NCBI RefSeq assembly: GCF_900215465.1
Contig: NZ_OBEH01000001.1
Location: 558,001-622,000 of the forward strand
Origin: Flagellimonas pacifica
GTDB taxonomy: Bacteria > Bacteroidota > Bacteroidia > Flavobacteriales > Flavobacteriaceae
Reading direction: 5' to 3'
Length of the DNA: 64,000 nt
Shown: positions 28,064 to 36,235 of the stretch, piece after piece
How positions within the stretch are numbered: position 1 is the stretch's first letter
Layout of the letters: the number at the start of each line of letters is the position of its first letter
Notes under the pieces: generated by a model
What the model was told of the DNA's origin: nothing
The model's input: the letters and a program-made list of their open reading frames with translations, nothing else
Databases searched by the model: none
Translations under genes and position numbers: made by a program

Positions 28064-28093
28064 GAAATAAAAAGCCCTCACATCAGTGAGGGC
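28064..28093 (-). terminator. Intrinsic terminator of tRNA-Ala
   Basis: On the minus strand GCCCTCAC-TGAT-GTGAGGGC (28074-28093) is an 8-bp perfect stem followed by TTTTTATTT. It stands 11 nt after the tRNA 3' end. A degraded copy accompanies the tRNA relic at 25140-25159. Confidence 0.85.
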
Positions 28094-28104
28094 CTATGTT
28101 TACT

Positions 28105-28182
<78 letters not shown>

Positions 28183-28245
28183 GTAGAGCGTCGCAAAGGA
28201 AAGACATTTTCCTAAAGTTTCAAAATAGAACTTTTTACCTTCCCT

Positions 28246-29040
28246 TTATTTCTTAACACTTAACACTAAAACAGGGATAGGAACAAAAAATTCTGATTTA
28301 GGAATGGTGTTTTTTTCCCAAAGCTTCTTAAAAAATCCTCTTTTTCGTCTAAAAACGCATAACATGTCTGGATTCTCTTTCTGAAAATATTCCAAAACTC
28401 CCAGATAAGTTGTTGCTTGTTCAGTAATGGTCAACTTCTCACTTAAATCTAAAAGTGCCGTGTTCACTTGTAAGTCTTCCTCAGAATATCCAGGTCTTTT
28501 CACCAATAACAAACCAACCTTAGATCTAAACTTGTCCTTAATTTCAATTAAGGGGTTCAATATCCTATTCCTCTTCAAAATTCCTGATCCAAAAGCAGCT
28601 ATCATTTTGTTAACCGGCTTAAAAGTGGTTCCCTTAGGAACTATTAGCGTAGGAAGATTGGTTCGTTTCACTATTCTGCCAGAAGTATGCCCCAAATAGA
28701 GTCCTTCCTTAATATCGTTACTGCGTGGCGCAATGATAATCAGGTCAATTCCCAGTTCCTTGTTAATATCATTAAGACCATCAATAATATCCCCATTGTA
28801 GGTGGCGATTTTTAGCTCCACGTTATTGGTGTCCACAGCATCAATAATGTCCTTTAAACGATCCTTGCTGCTTTTGGCCACCTTTTCCGCTACATTGGCA
28901 AGACTCCCAGTTCCCGAGGTAACCGAAAAAACATCCATCACAAAAACTTTAGCTCCAAAGTTGGAGGCAAAATCAATAGCATATTGAAGAGTGTCCGATG
29001 CGTTGGGAGAAGTTCCAATAGGTACCAGTATATTATTCAT
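28246..29040 (-). CDS. Universal stress protein (UspA family, tandem)
   Basis: 264 residues, a two-domain Usp. The first domain begins MNNILVPIGTSPNASDTLQYAIDFA and keeps the loop GHTSGRIVKRTNLPTLIVPKG (nucleotide-binding G-x2-G-x9-S/T type, somewhat divergent). The second half (~145-264) is degenerate, without a clear ATP motif. Proteins of this type respond to starvation or redox stress in the cytoplasm. It is divergent from the GNAT gene, with a 53-bp gap. Confidence 0.85.
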   Translation of the reverse strand: MNNILVPIGTSPNASDTLQYAIDFASNFGAKVFVMDVFSVTSGTGSLANVAEKVAKSSKDRLKDIIDAVDTNNVELKIATYNGDIIDGLNDINKELGIDLIIIAPRSNDIKEGLYLGHTSGRIVKRTNLPTLIVPKGTTFKPVNKMIAAFGSGILKRNRILNPLIEIKDKFRSKVGLLLVKRPGYSEEDLQVNTALLDLSEKLTITEQATTYLGVLEYFQKENPDMLCVFRRKRGFFKKLWEKNTIPKSEFFVPIPVLVLSVKK

Positions 29041-29093
29041 TGTTCGGTGGTTATGATTATAGCTTAAATTTACAATTTAATTGAGACCAATGC

Positions 29094-29594
29094 ATGATTA
29101 GACTTGCAAAGATATCCGAAATTAAGTATTTACTGAACATTGCCAAGGCATGTGCCCTTAAAATGGAGGCCAAAGGAATCTACCAATGGAATGAACATTA
29201 TCCTTCTAAAAATGCTTTTTTAAATGACTTAAAAAGAGATGAGCTTTATGTTAAAATACATGAGGACAAGGTCATCGGTGCCATTGTAATATCCACTAAA
29301 ATGGATGAGGAATACATCCCAATACAATGGCTTACCCTAAATGGAAACAATGCCTATATCCACCGAGTTTGTATCCATCCTGACTATCAGGGTATGGGAT
29401 TTGCACAAGAAATGATGGATTACGCTGAAGAATTTTCAAGAACAAACGGCTTTACATCAGTGAGATTAGACACTTTTTCCCAGAATGAACGCAACCAAAG
29501 GTTCTATGAACAACGAGGATATCAAAGATTGGGGAATATCTTCTTTCCAAAACAAAGTGCCCATCCTTTTCATTGTTATGAATTAGTGCTGTAA
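29094..29594 (+). CDS. GNAT-family N-acetyltransferase
   Basis: 166 residues. The GNAT fold is recognised by IHRVCIHPDYQGMGFAQEMMDYAEEF (beta4 plus the pyrophosphate loop Q/R-x-x-G-x-G/A) and by SVRLDTFSQNERNQRFYEQRGYQRLG at the C-terminus. It transfers acetyl from acetyl-CoA to an unknown amine. The MATE gene follows 12 bp downstream, so they may form one operon. Confidence 0.85.
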   Translation: MIRLAKISEIKYLLNIAKACALKMEAKGIYQWNEHYPSKNAFLNDLKRDELYVKIHEDKVIGAIVISTKMDEEYIPIQWLTLNGNNAYIHRVCIHPDYQGMGFAQEMMDYAEEFSRTNGFTSVRLDTFSQNERNQRFYEQRGYQRLGNIFFPKQSAHPFHCYELVL

Positions 29595-29606
29595 CTTGCA
29601 TCGACT

Positions 29607-30941
29607 TTGAGAACAGAAGTCAATTTTAAAACCATAAACCGACTAGCGATTCCGGCAACCATTTCAGGGATTGCGGAACCCGTACTTTCCATTACCGATA
29701 CGGCCATTGTGGGCAACATTCCTGTGGATGGATTAGAGTCGTTGGCAGCTGCAGGAATCGTTGGTTCCTTTCTCTCCATGCTTATTTGGGTTTTAGGGCA
29801 AACGCGAAGCTCTATCTCTGCGATTATCTCACAGTATCTTGGGGCAGGAAAACTGGAAGAAGTAAAAAACCTACCTGCACAGGCCATTTTCTTCAATATC
29901 TTGTTGAGCATTGTATTGTTGTTATCTACCATTTTTATTGTCGAGGAGATTTTTAGCCTGCTTGAAGCCAGCGGAAAAATATTGGAATACTGCATTTCCT
30001 ATTATTCCATTCGCGTATGGGGCTTTCCACTGACGCTGTTCACCTTTGCCATCTTTGGTATTTTTAGGGGACTTCAGAATACGTTTTATCCCATGATAAT
30101 TGCCCTGATTGGTGCTGTGCTCAATATTATTTTGGATTTCATCTTTGTTTATGGTATTGAAGGATTGGTTCCAGCCATGTATTTGGAAGGAGCCGCTTGG
30201 GCCAGTTTGATATCACAAGGCGTAATGGCCATTTTGGTATTTATCCTATTGTTGAAAAAAACCGATATAAGTTTAAAATTGGTATTTCCACTGAACAAGG
30301 AACTCAAACGTTTGGTTTTTATGAGTCTTAACCTGTTTGTTCGGGCTTTGGCATTGAACGCTGCTTTGATCATTGCCGTTCGAGAGGCCACTGCACTTGG
30401 AGATAGGTTCATAGGCGCCCACACCATTGCCATTAACCTTTGGTTATTCGCTGCTTTTTTTATTGATGGATACGGTGCGGCTGGTAACAGTATGGGTGGA
30501 AAATTATTGGGGGCAAGCGATTACAAAGGCCTTTGGAAATTGTCCAAGAAAATTATCACCTATGGAATGATCATAAGTGTTATATTAATGGCTTTGGGAT
30601 TTGTCTTTTATAAACCTATTGGACATATTTTCTCAAACGAAGCTGTAGTTCTCAGTACCTTTTATGGAATCTTCTTTATTGTTATTCTTGGGTTACCGAT
30701 GAACACCTTGGCTTTTGTTTTTGATGGGCTTTTTAAAGGATTGGGTGAGATGAAATATTTAAGAAATGTACTGCTCTCGGCTACCTTTCTAGGCTTTATT
30801 CCAACTTTATACATAGGCAAGTATTTGGATTGGGAATTCTATGCCATTTGGATAGCTTTTGTGGTCTGGATGCTGATTCGAGGTCTCGCTTTGGTATGGA
30901 AATTTAGAAGAAAGTTCAAGCCCTTGGTACAAAACAGTTAA
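29607..30941 (+). CDS. MATE-family efflux transporter (DinF-like)
   Basis: 444 residues with 12 predicted membrane helices in two repeats (RLAIPATISGIAEPVLSITDTAIVG at the first helix). The only standard start is the TTG at 29607; an in-frame stop lies 15 nt upstream and no ATG is near, so this start is probably real. The family exports cationic compounds using Na+ or H+; the DinF branch is tied to oxidative or DNA-damage stress. It lies behind the GNAT gene and 39 bp before the enoyl-CoA hydratase gene. Confidence 0.87.
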   Translation: MRTEVNFKTINRLAIPATISGIAEPVLSITDTAIVGNIPVDGLESLAAAGIVGSFLSMLIWVLGQTRSSISAIISQYLGAGKLEEVKNLPAQAIFFNILLSIVLLLSTIFIVEEIFSLLEASGKILEYCISYYSIRVWGFPLTLFTFAIFGIFRGLQNTFYPMIIALIGAVLNIILDFIFVYGIEGLVPAMYLEGAAWASLISQGVMAILVFILLLKKTDISLKLVFPLNKELKRLVFMSLNLFVRALALNAALIIAVREATALGDRFIGAHTIAINLWLFAAFFIDGYGAAGNSMGGKLLGASDYKGLWKLSKKIITYGMIISVILMALGFVFYKPIGHIFSNEAVVLSTFYGIFFIVILGLPMNTLAFVFDGLFKGLGEMKYLRNVLLSATFLGFIPTLYIGKYLDWEFYAIWIAFVVWMLIRGLALVWKFRRKFKPLVQNS

Positions 30942-30980
30942 TTTAGTGTTCTAAAGAACAACTAACAGATTCATCGACCT

Positions 30981-31748
30981 ATGACCACAAATCGAGTCAA
31001 CGGAAGCCTTTATACCAAAATTGAAAGTCGGATAGCAACGGTAGAGTTTGGCCATCCTGCCAGTAACTCATTTGTATCTGAATTATTGGCACGTTTGGCT
31101 AAGGAGTTTGACAAGCTCTCGGCAAATCCAGAAATTTCAGTTGTTGTTTTAAAATCTGAAGGGGAACGGACCTTTTGCGCTGGAGCTTCTTTTAACGAGT
31201 TGGTCGCCATATCCAATCTTGAAGAAGGAGAAGCTTTTTTTAGTGGCTTTGCCAATGTGATCAATGCTATGCGAATATGTTCTAAACCCATTATTGGACG
31301 AGTTCAGGGAAAAGCCGTTGGTGGAGGTGTTGGTTTGGCTTCGGCATGCGATTATGTTTACGCTACAGAAGCCTCTTCCATAAAATTATCAGAAGTCTCT
31401 ATTGGCATTGCGCCTTTGGTCATTGCACCAGCCGTGGAACGAAAAATTGGAAAAGCTGGATTGGCAGAACTTTCTTTGTTCCCAACTGAATGGAAAAATG
31501 CCTATTGGGCCAAAGAAAAAGGCTTGTTTTCCAAAGTATTCGATTCCATTTCAGAAATGGACAATGAACTGGATTTCCATACCCAAAAATTAGCATCTTA
31601 TAACCCTGAAGCTCTAGCCGAAATGAAGCAAGTTTTATGGGAAGGCACAGAGCATTGGGACGAATTACTGTTGCAACGAGCTCAAGTTTCTGGAAAACTT
31701 GCACTATCGTCAACCACCAAAGCTGCCTTGGAAAAATTCAAAAAATAA
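30981..31748 (+). CDS. Enoyl-CoA hydratase/isomerase family protein
   Basis: 255 residues, crotonase fold. FCAGASFNEL and GKAVGGGVGLASACDYVYAT supply the oxyanion-hole glycines. One catalytic Glu position appears in KLSEVSIGIAP. It probably hydrates an enoyl-CoA in fatty-acid or leucine breakdown (methylglutaconyl-CoA hydratase-like by resemblance). The next gene begins at or within its 3' end. Confidence 0.85.
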   Translation: MTTNRVNGSLYTKIESRIATVEFGHPASNSFVSELLARLAKEFDKLSANPEISVVVLKSEGERTFCAGASFNELVAISNLEEGEAFFSGFANVINAMRICSKPIIGRVQGKAVGGGVGLASACDYVYATEASSIKLSEVSIGIAPLVIAPAVERKIGKAGLAELSLFPTEWKNAYWAKEKGLFSKVFDSISEMDNELDFHTQKLASYNPEALAEMKQVLWEGTEHWDELLLQRAQVSGKLALSSTTKAALEKFKK

Positions 31749-32614
31749 CCAATATCCTTTCAACCCAAACCCATATTGTTCCAAAACTATCAACTCCTAT
31801 TAGACTTCAAGAATATGGTGTTGGCATTTTCACAAAAGCACTAACCAAATCAGCCTTAAAAAAGGCCCTAAAGAAGCGGTATATTACAGTAAACGATGCT
31901 ATTGCCAGTTCGGCCACGTATATAAATGGCGGTGAAACCATTAGGTTTTTCATTCCAAAAGAAATCACGCCTAAAAAAAAGTTAGCCTTTCATCTCAACG
32001 TACTATTTGAAGACGAACACTTGGCGTTAATTCATAAACCTGCGGGGATTTTAGTTAGTGGCAATAGTTTTAAAACTATTGCCAATGCCTTAATCCAAAA
32101 CATTAGATCAAGTAAGCTCCCAGACGCTACAACACCTCAACCTGTTCACCGATTGGATTATGCAACTACAGGTATCTTATTGGTGGGCAAAACAAGCAGC
32201 AGTATTCATGCATTAAATAAAATGTTTGAGAACAAGGAAGTTAGCAAAACTTACTATGCTATTACCATTGGTGAAATGAACTGTAAAGGTGAAATAGCAA
32301 CAAAAATTGGCGGCAAAACCGCACAATCAAATTATACCATTGTTAAATCAGTCCCTTCCAAAAGATTTGGTAAACTAAATTTAGTAAAATTGACCCCACT
32401 GACCGGAAGAAGGCACCAACTTCGCAAACATTTAACAGGTATTGGAAATCCAATACTGGGAGATAAAGACTATGGAACGGAAGGCTTAATTTTAAAGGGC
32501 AAAGGATTGTATTTGCATGCCTATTCCTTAAAATTTGCACATCCACATACCGGTGAAAAAATCCATATCATTGATGAACTTCCTAAACGGTTTAAAAAAA
32601 TCGTTGCGCAATAA
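31637..32614 (+). CDS. RluA-family RNA pseudouridine synthase (start uncertain)
   Basis: The protein carries an S4-like N-terminal segment and the RluA core with VHRLDYATTGILLVGKT (catalytic Asp), KTYYAITIGE and GRRHQLRKHL. It isomerises uridine in rRNA or tRNA. The ATG at 31637 is the only ATG/GTG/TTG in frame, but it lies 112 bp inside the preceding gene and the first ~36 residues do not look like the family. Homology starts near HIVPKLS (about 31772). An ATA at 31745 overlapping the previous stop (ATAA) or another rare start may be used, giving about 289 residues. Confidence 0.8.
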   Translation: MGRHRALGRITVATSSSFWKTCTIVNHQSCLGKIQKITNILSTQTHIVPKLSTPIRLQEYGVGIFTKALTKSALKKALKKRYITVNDAIASSATYINGGETIRFFIPKEITPKKKLAFHLNVLFEDEHLALIHKPAGILVSGNSFKTIANALIQNIRSSKLPDATTPQPVHRLDYATTGILLVGKTSSSIHALNKMFENKEVSKTYYAITIGEMNCKGEIATKIGGKTAQSNYTIVKSVPSKRFGKLNLVKLTPLTGRRHQLRKHLTGIGNPILGDKDYGTEGLILKGKGLYLHAYSLKFAHPHTGEKIHIIDELPKRFKKIVAQ

Positions 32615-32708
32615 GGATAGTGCAAGAAGAAATAATGTCGACAGAAAATCGTTAATTAGGATATTATTTGGCTTCTTGGTCAAAAATTTCATGTATTAAA
32701 AGAAATAA

Positions 32709-32822
32709 ATGGAACTTCTTTCTTTTCTAAACAGTGATATTGTTCTGCCATTGGTGGCTTTTCTTGTAATAACCGTTTATCTTATTACCCGGTTTCGTAA
32801 TAGAAGAAAATTTAAGCGATAG
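32709..32822 (+). CDS. 37-residue single-pass membrane microprotein
   Basis: A short ORF starting ATG at 32709 and ending TAG at 32820-32822. It encodes an acidic N-terminus (MELLSFLNSD), one hydrophobic helix (IVLPLVAFLVITVYLI) and a strongly basic tail (TRFRNRRKFKR), a positive-inside membrane anchor. It ends 6 bp before the DUF3592 gene in the same direction, suggesting co-translation with it. No family is recognised. Coding status rests on composition and spacing. Confidence 0.5.
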   Translation: MELLSFLNSDIVLPLVAFLVITVYLITRFRNRRKFKR

Positions 32823-32828
32823 CCTAAA

Positions 32829-33257
32829 ATGGCCATTAAAAAATATACCATGTGGTTAGTATTGTACGGTGGTTTTTTTGCTTTGGGAACTGTCTTGCTT
32901 TTTATGGCTTTTCAGCAATATCAAAAGACACAGAACCTACTTCTTGATGGTGTAAGGACCACAGCTATAGTTTCAGATTTACTAACCAACTACGATAGTG
33001 ACGGAGACACTTACACTCCTATTTTTGAATTTAAGGACCGGACCAATACCACCAGAACCTATAAAAGCCCCATAAGTTCAAGTCCTCCAGCATATAAGGT
33101 AGGTGAGAAAGTTAAAATCATCTATGATAGAAATGACGCTGAAAACGTAAAAACGATATCTTTTTGGGGACTTTATAGAGTCAGTATTATACTCGCAATA
33201 ATCGCCTCTCCCTTATTGGTCATTGGTGGCAGCTATTTACTTTATACCCTAAGATAG
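32829..33257 (+). CDS. DUF3592 domain membrane protein
   Basis: 142 residues with two membrane helices at the ends (~8-30 and ~115-140) and an extracytoplasmic beta domain in between (VRTTAIVSDLL...YTPIFEFKD...YKVGEKVKIIYDRND), which is the DUF3592 pattern. Function unknown. It is next to the 37-residue membrane microprotein. Confidence 0.75.
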   Translation: MAIKKYTMWLVLYGGFFALGTVLLFMAFQQYQKTQNLLLDGVRTTAIVSDLLTNYDSDGDTYTPIFEFKDRTNTTRTYKSPISSSPPAYKVGEKVKIIYDRNDAENVKTISFWGLYRVSIILAIIASPLLVIGGSYLLYTLR

Positions 33258-33363
33258 AGATATCATTCTGTTTGGTCACGGAGTTATAAATTTATATGGA
33301 AACTTGAACTCATATTAAGATTCCCTTGAAATGATAGTTACCTTTGCATTTTAAGGCATCCTA

Positions 33364-33813
33364 ATGGGAAAAATCAGAATCACCAAACAGTTCAATTTTG
33401 AGGCGGGTCATGCCCTTTATGGGTACGATGGCAAATGTAGAAATGTACACGGACACAGCTACAAACTCTCTGTAACCGTTATTGGCACTCCCATTTCTGA
33501 TGCAGATCATGTAAAACATGGAATGGTCATTGATTTTGGCGACCTTAAAAAAGTTGTGAATGAAGAAATTGTGGACCAATTTGACCATGCGACTATTTTC
33601 AATAAGAATTCTCCTCACGTAGAACTTGCCAACGAACTATCAGAAAGAGGGCATAGCATTATTTTAGCCGATTACCAACCAACCAGTGAAAACATGGTCA
33701 TAGATTTTGCATCAAAAATAAAAGCAAGGCTCCCTGAAAATATTCAGTTGCATTCCATTAAACTTCAAGAAACAGAAACCTCCTTTGCCGAGTGGTATGC
33801 ATCAGACAATTGA
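33364..33813 (+). CDS. queD: 6-carboxytetrahydropterin synthase (QueD/PTPS family)
   Basis: 149 residues. Zinc ligands His16, His29 and His31 (FEAGH, NVHGHSY), catalytic Cys25 (GKCRNVHGH) and the pterin-anchoring Glu near the C-terminus (KLQETETSFAEW) are all present. It converts dihydroneopterin triphosphate to 6-carboxytetrahydropterin in queuosine/7-deazaguanine synthesis. A -7 box TACCTTTG lies at 33339-33346, 17 nt before the ATG, without a clear -33 box. It precedes the LpxH-like gene by 44 bp. Confidence 0.9.
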   Translation: MGKIRITKQFNFEAGHALYGYDGKCRNVHGHSYKLSVTVIGTPISDADHVKHGMVIDFGDLKKVVNEEIVDQFDHATIFNKNSPHVELANELSERGHSIILADYQPTSENMVIDFASKIKARLPENIQLHSIKLQETETSFAEWYASDN

Positions 33814-33857
33814 TTCATTTCAACATCCCAAGAGGTAATTCTTATATTTACAGGCAA

Positions 33858-34625
33858 ATGAAAAACATCACCATTCCATTAGGTAAAAAAGTCTATTTTG
33901 CAAGTGACAATCACCTAGGTGCGCCGACTGCCAAGGACAGTTTACCGCGGGAAAAAAAGTTTGTCGCCTGGTTGGATTCCCTAAAGGAGGATGCAGCTGT
34001 CATTTTTTTAATGGGTGATCTTTTTGATTTTTGGTTTGAATACAAAACCGTGGTCCCAAAAGGTTTTACGCGAACGCTTGGAAAACTTGCTGAGCTGTCT
34101 GACATGGGCATACAAATTACCTATTTTGTGGGCAACCATGATTTGTGGATGAACGGTTATTTTGAGGAAGAGCTCAACATTCCTGTGTATCACGAGCCAC
34201 AACAGTACGTTATTAATGATACTTCCTTCTTTTTGGGCCATGGTGATGGCTTGGGACCACATGACAAAGGCTTTAAACGAATGAAAAAAGTCTTTACCAA
34301 TCCATTGGCCAAATGGTTGTTCAAGTGGCTGCATCCTGATTTGGGCGTACGGTTGGGGCAACACCTTTCCGTAAACAACAAAATTATCTCAGGGGATGCA
34401 GATGCAACATTTTTAGGGGAGGATAAGGAGTGGTTGATTCTATACGCCAAACGAAAATTGGAAACCCAACATTATGACCATTTCATCTTTGGACATCGCC
34501 ATCTTCCCATGGAAATCCAATTGAACGAAAAATCCACTTATACCAATTTAGGCGATTGGATCTCCTATTTCACCTATGCCGTTTTTGATGGGGAAAAATT
34601 GTCATTGGAAAAGTTGGAGGGATGA
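33858..34625 (+). CDS. lpxH: UDP-2,3-diacylglucosamine diphosphatase-like metallophosphoesterase (LpxH family)
   Basis: The start chosen is the ATG at 33858 because homology begins there (MKNITIPLGKKVYFASDNHLG); the earlier ORF start overlaps queD and has no family match. 255 residues. Calcineurin-type metal motifs: ASDNHLG (Asp17, His19), MGDLFDFW, FVGNHD, GHGDGLGP and FGHRH. It removes UMP from UDP-diacylglucosamine in lipid A assembly at the inner membrane. The stop overlaps the cupin start by 4 bp (ATGA). Confidence 0.85.
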   Translation: MKNITIPLGKKVYFASDNHLGAPTAKDSLPREKKFVAWLDSLKEDAAVIFLMGDLFDFWFEYKTVVPKGFTRTLGKLAELSDMGIQITYFVGNHDLWMNGYFEEELNIPVYHEPQQYVINDTSFFLGHGDGLGPHDKGFKRMKKVFTNPLAKWLFKWLHPDLGVRLGQHLSVNNKIISGDADATFLGEDKEWLILYAKRKLETQHYDHFIFGHRHLPMEIQLNEKSTYTNLGDWISYFTYAVFDGEKLSLEKLEG

Positions 34626-34966
34626 TAAAATCAAAAAAGAACGGCGAGCATTATTATTGGGGAGATAATTGTAGTGGTTGGCATATGGCGAAAACTGAAA
34701 GTCTGAGTATTATTGAAGAATTAATGCCTCCCAATACTCAGGAACAAAAACACTACCATCTAAATGCCCAGCAGTTTTTCAGAATTTTAAAAGGGATTGC
34801 AACTTTTGAGATTGAAGATGAGGTCATTCATGTCGTAAATGGGGAAGGAATCCATATACCTCCGAAAACAAAACACAAAATTCGGAACGACCAATCAGAA
34901 GATTTGGAATTCATCGTGATTTCTGAACCAACAACCAGAGGTGATAGACATCAAGAAACATCGTAA
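34622..34966 (+). CDS. Cupin-domain protein
   Basis: 114 residues, a single cupin barrel. The metal-binding motif 1 reads as EQKHYHLNAQQFFRILKG (H-x-H and Glu region) and motif 2 as GIHIPPKTKHKIRN. Cytoplasmic, substrate unknown; small cupins of this kind are often sugar-binding or isomerase-like. It is translationally coupled to the upstream LpxH-like gene by a 4-bp overlap and converges on the MFS gene with a 6-bp gap. Confidence 0.85.
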   Translation: MIKSKKNGEHYYWGDNCSGWHMAKTESLSIIEELMPPNTQEQKHYHLNAQQFFRILKGIATFEIEDEVIHVVNGEGIHIPPKTKHKIRNDQSEDLEFIVISEPTTRGDRHQETS

Positions 34967-34972
34967 TTGTCC

Positions 34973-36229
34973 TTAATCCTTTTCATGCTCCTCAATATCT
35001 TTTTGAAGGTCCAGCTTTCTAAACTTTGGCGAGATTATGGCCGTTGTTCCCACCGTCAACAATGTCATACATCCACCAAAAACTACAGCAGGAACTGTGC
35101 CTAAAAGTTTTGCGGCAACACCACTTTCAAAAGCGCCCAACTCATTGGAGGATCCCACAAAAATGGAGTTCACGGAAGCCACTCGCCCTCTCATATTATC
35201 TGGAGTTTTTAATTGCAAAATGGTTTGACGTATGATCATGGAAACGCCATCAACCGCTCCACTTAAAAATAGTGCGGCCACAGAAACCCAAAACAGGGTG
35301 GAAATTCCAAAAACAAGAATACAGATGCCAAAGGCAAATACGGCCAACAACAGTTTTTTGCCCGCTTTTTTGTGTAGCGGAAATCTTGTTGATCCCAACA
35401 TGGTGATTGATGCCCCAACAGCAGGAGCTGCCCGTAAAATTCCAAAACCCTCAGAGCCAACATGCAAAATATCTTGAGCGTAAATGGGCAATAGTGCCAC
35501 TGCACCTCCAAACAATACTGCAATCATATCCAAAGTCAAGGCCCCAAGAATAGCATTACTGCTAAACACAAACTTTAGCCCATCCTTTAAACTTTTAAGT
35601 ACCGGTTCACCAATATTGGGATTTAGAATGGGTTTCTTTGAAATCTTTAAAAGAAAGAGCAATGCAATAAGAGAAAATGCTAAAATGACGCACATGGACC
35701 AATGCACTCCAATCCATCCAATCAAGAACCCAGCAATTGCCGGACCTACTACTGCGGCCAATTGCCATGTTGAGCTGCTCCAAGTAGCTGCATTCGGATA
35801 AATTTTCTTAGGAACGATCAAGGCAATGAGTGAAAAAACGGTTGGCCCTATAAACGCTCTTACCAACCCTCCTAAAAACACTAAAAAGTAAATGGAATAC
35901 AATATTGTGCTTTGACTAATGGAGTTTTCCAAATTAGGGTCACTAATCAAAAACAATCCCAGACTTATGACCGAAAAACCCAAAATACATTTGATCAACA
36001 AATTCCGTTTTTCCTTTTGATCCACTACGTGACCAGCGAATAGGGCCATTCCCACGGCAGGAATTATCTCCATCAACCCAATTATACCAAGCGACAAAGG
36101 GTCTTTGGTCATAGAATACACTTGCCATTCAATCACAATAAACTGCATGGACCATGCGAACACCATCGCAAAACGAACTACCAAAAAAATATTGAACTCT
36201 TTAAATCGAAGTGCTGCGTATGGATCCAT
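34973..36229 (-). CDS. MFS transporter (enterobactin-exporter-like MFS_3 group)
   Basis: 418 residues with 12 predicted membrane helices. The loop FAGHVVDQKEKRNLLI between helices 2 and 3 is the MFS motif A (G-x3-D-x2-x-R/K), and TILQLKTPDNMRGRVASVNSIFVGSS is the MFS_3/EntS-type signature near helix 10-11. It presumably exports a small molecule. It starts 6 bp after recJ in the same direction, so it is probably co-transcribed with it. Confidence 0.88.
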   Translation of the reverse strand: MDPYAALRFKEFNIFLVVRFAMVFAWSMQFIVIEWQVYSMTKDPLSLGIIGLMEIIPAVGMALFAGHVVDQKEKRNLLIKCILGFSVISLGLFLISDPNLENSISQSTILYSIYFLVFLGGLVRAFIGPTVFSLIALIVPKKIYPNAATWSSSTWQLAAVVGPAIAGFLIGWIGVHWSMCVILAFSLIALLFLLKISKKPILNPNIGEPVLKSLKDGLKFVFSSNAILGALTLDMIAVLFGGAVALLPIYAQDILHVGSEGFGILRAAPAVGASITMLGSTRFPLHKKAGKKLLLAVFAFGICILVFGISTLFWVSVAALFLSGAVDGVSMIIRQTILQLKTPDNMRGRVASVNSIFVGSSNELGAFESGVAAKLLGTVPAVVFGGCMTLLTVGTTAIISPKFRKLDLQKDIEEHEKD

Positions 36230-36235
36230 AAATAA

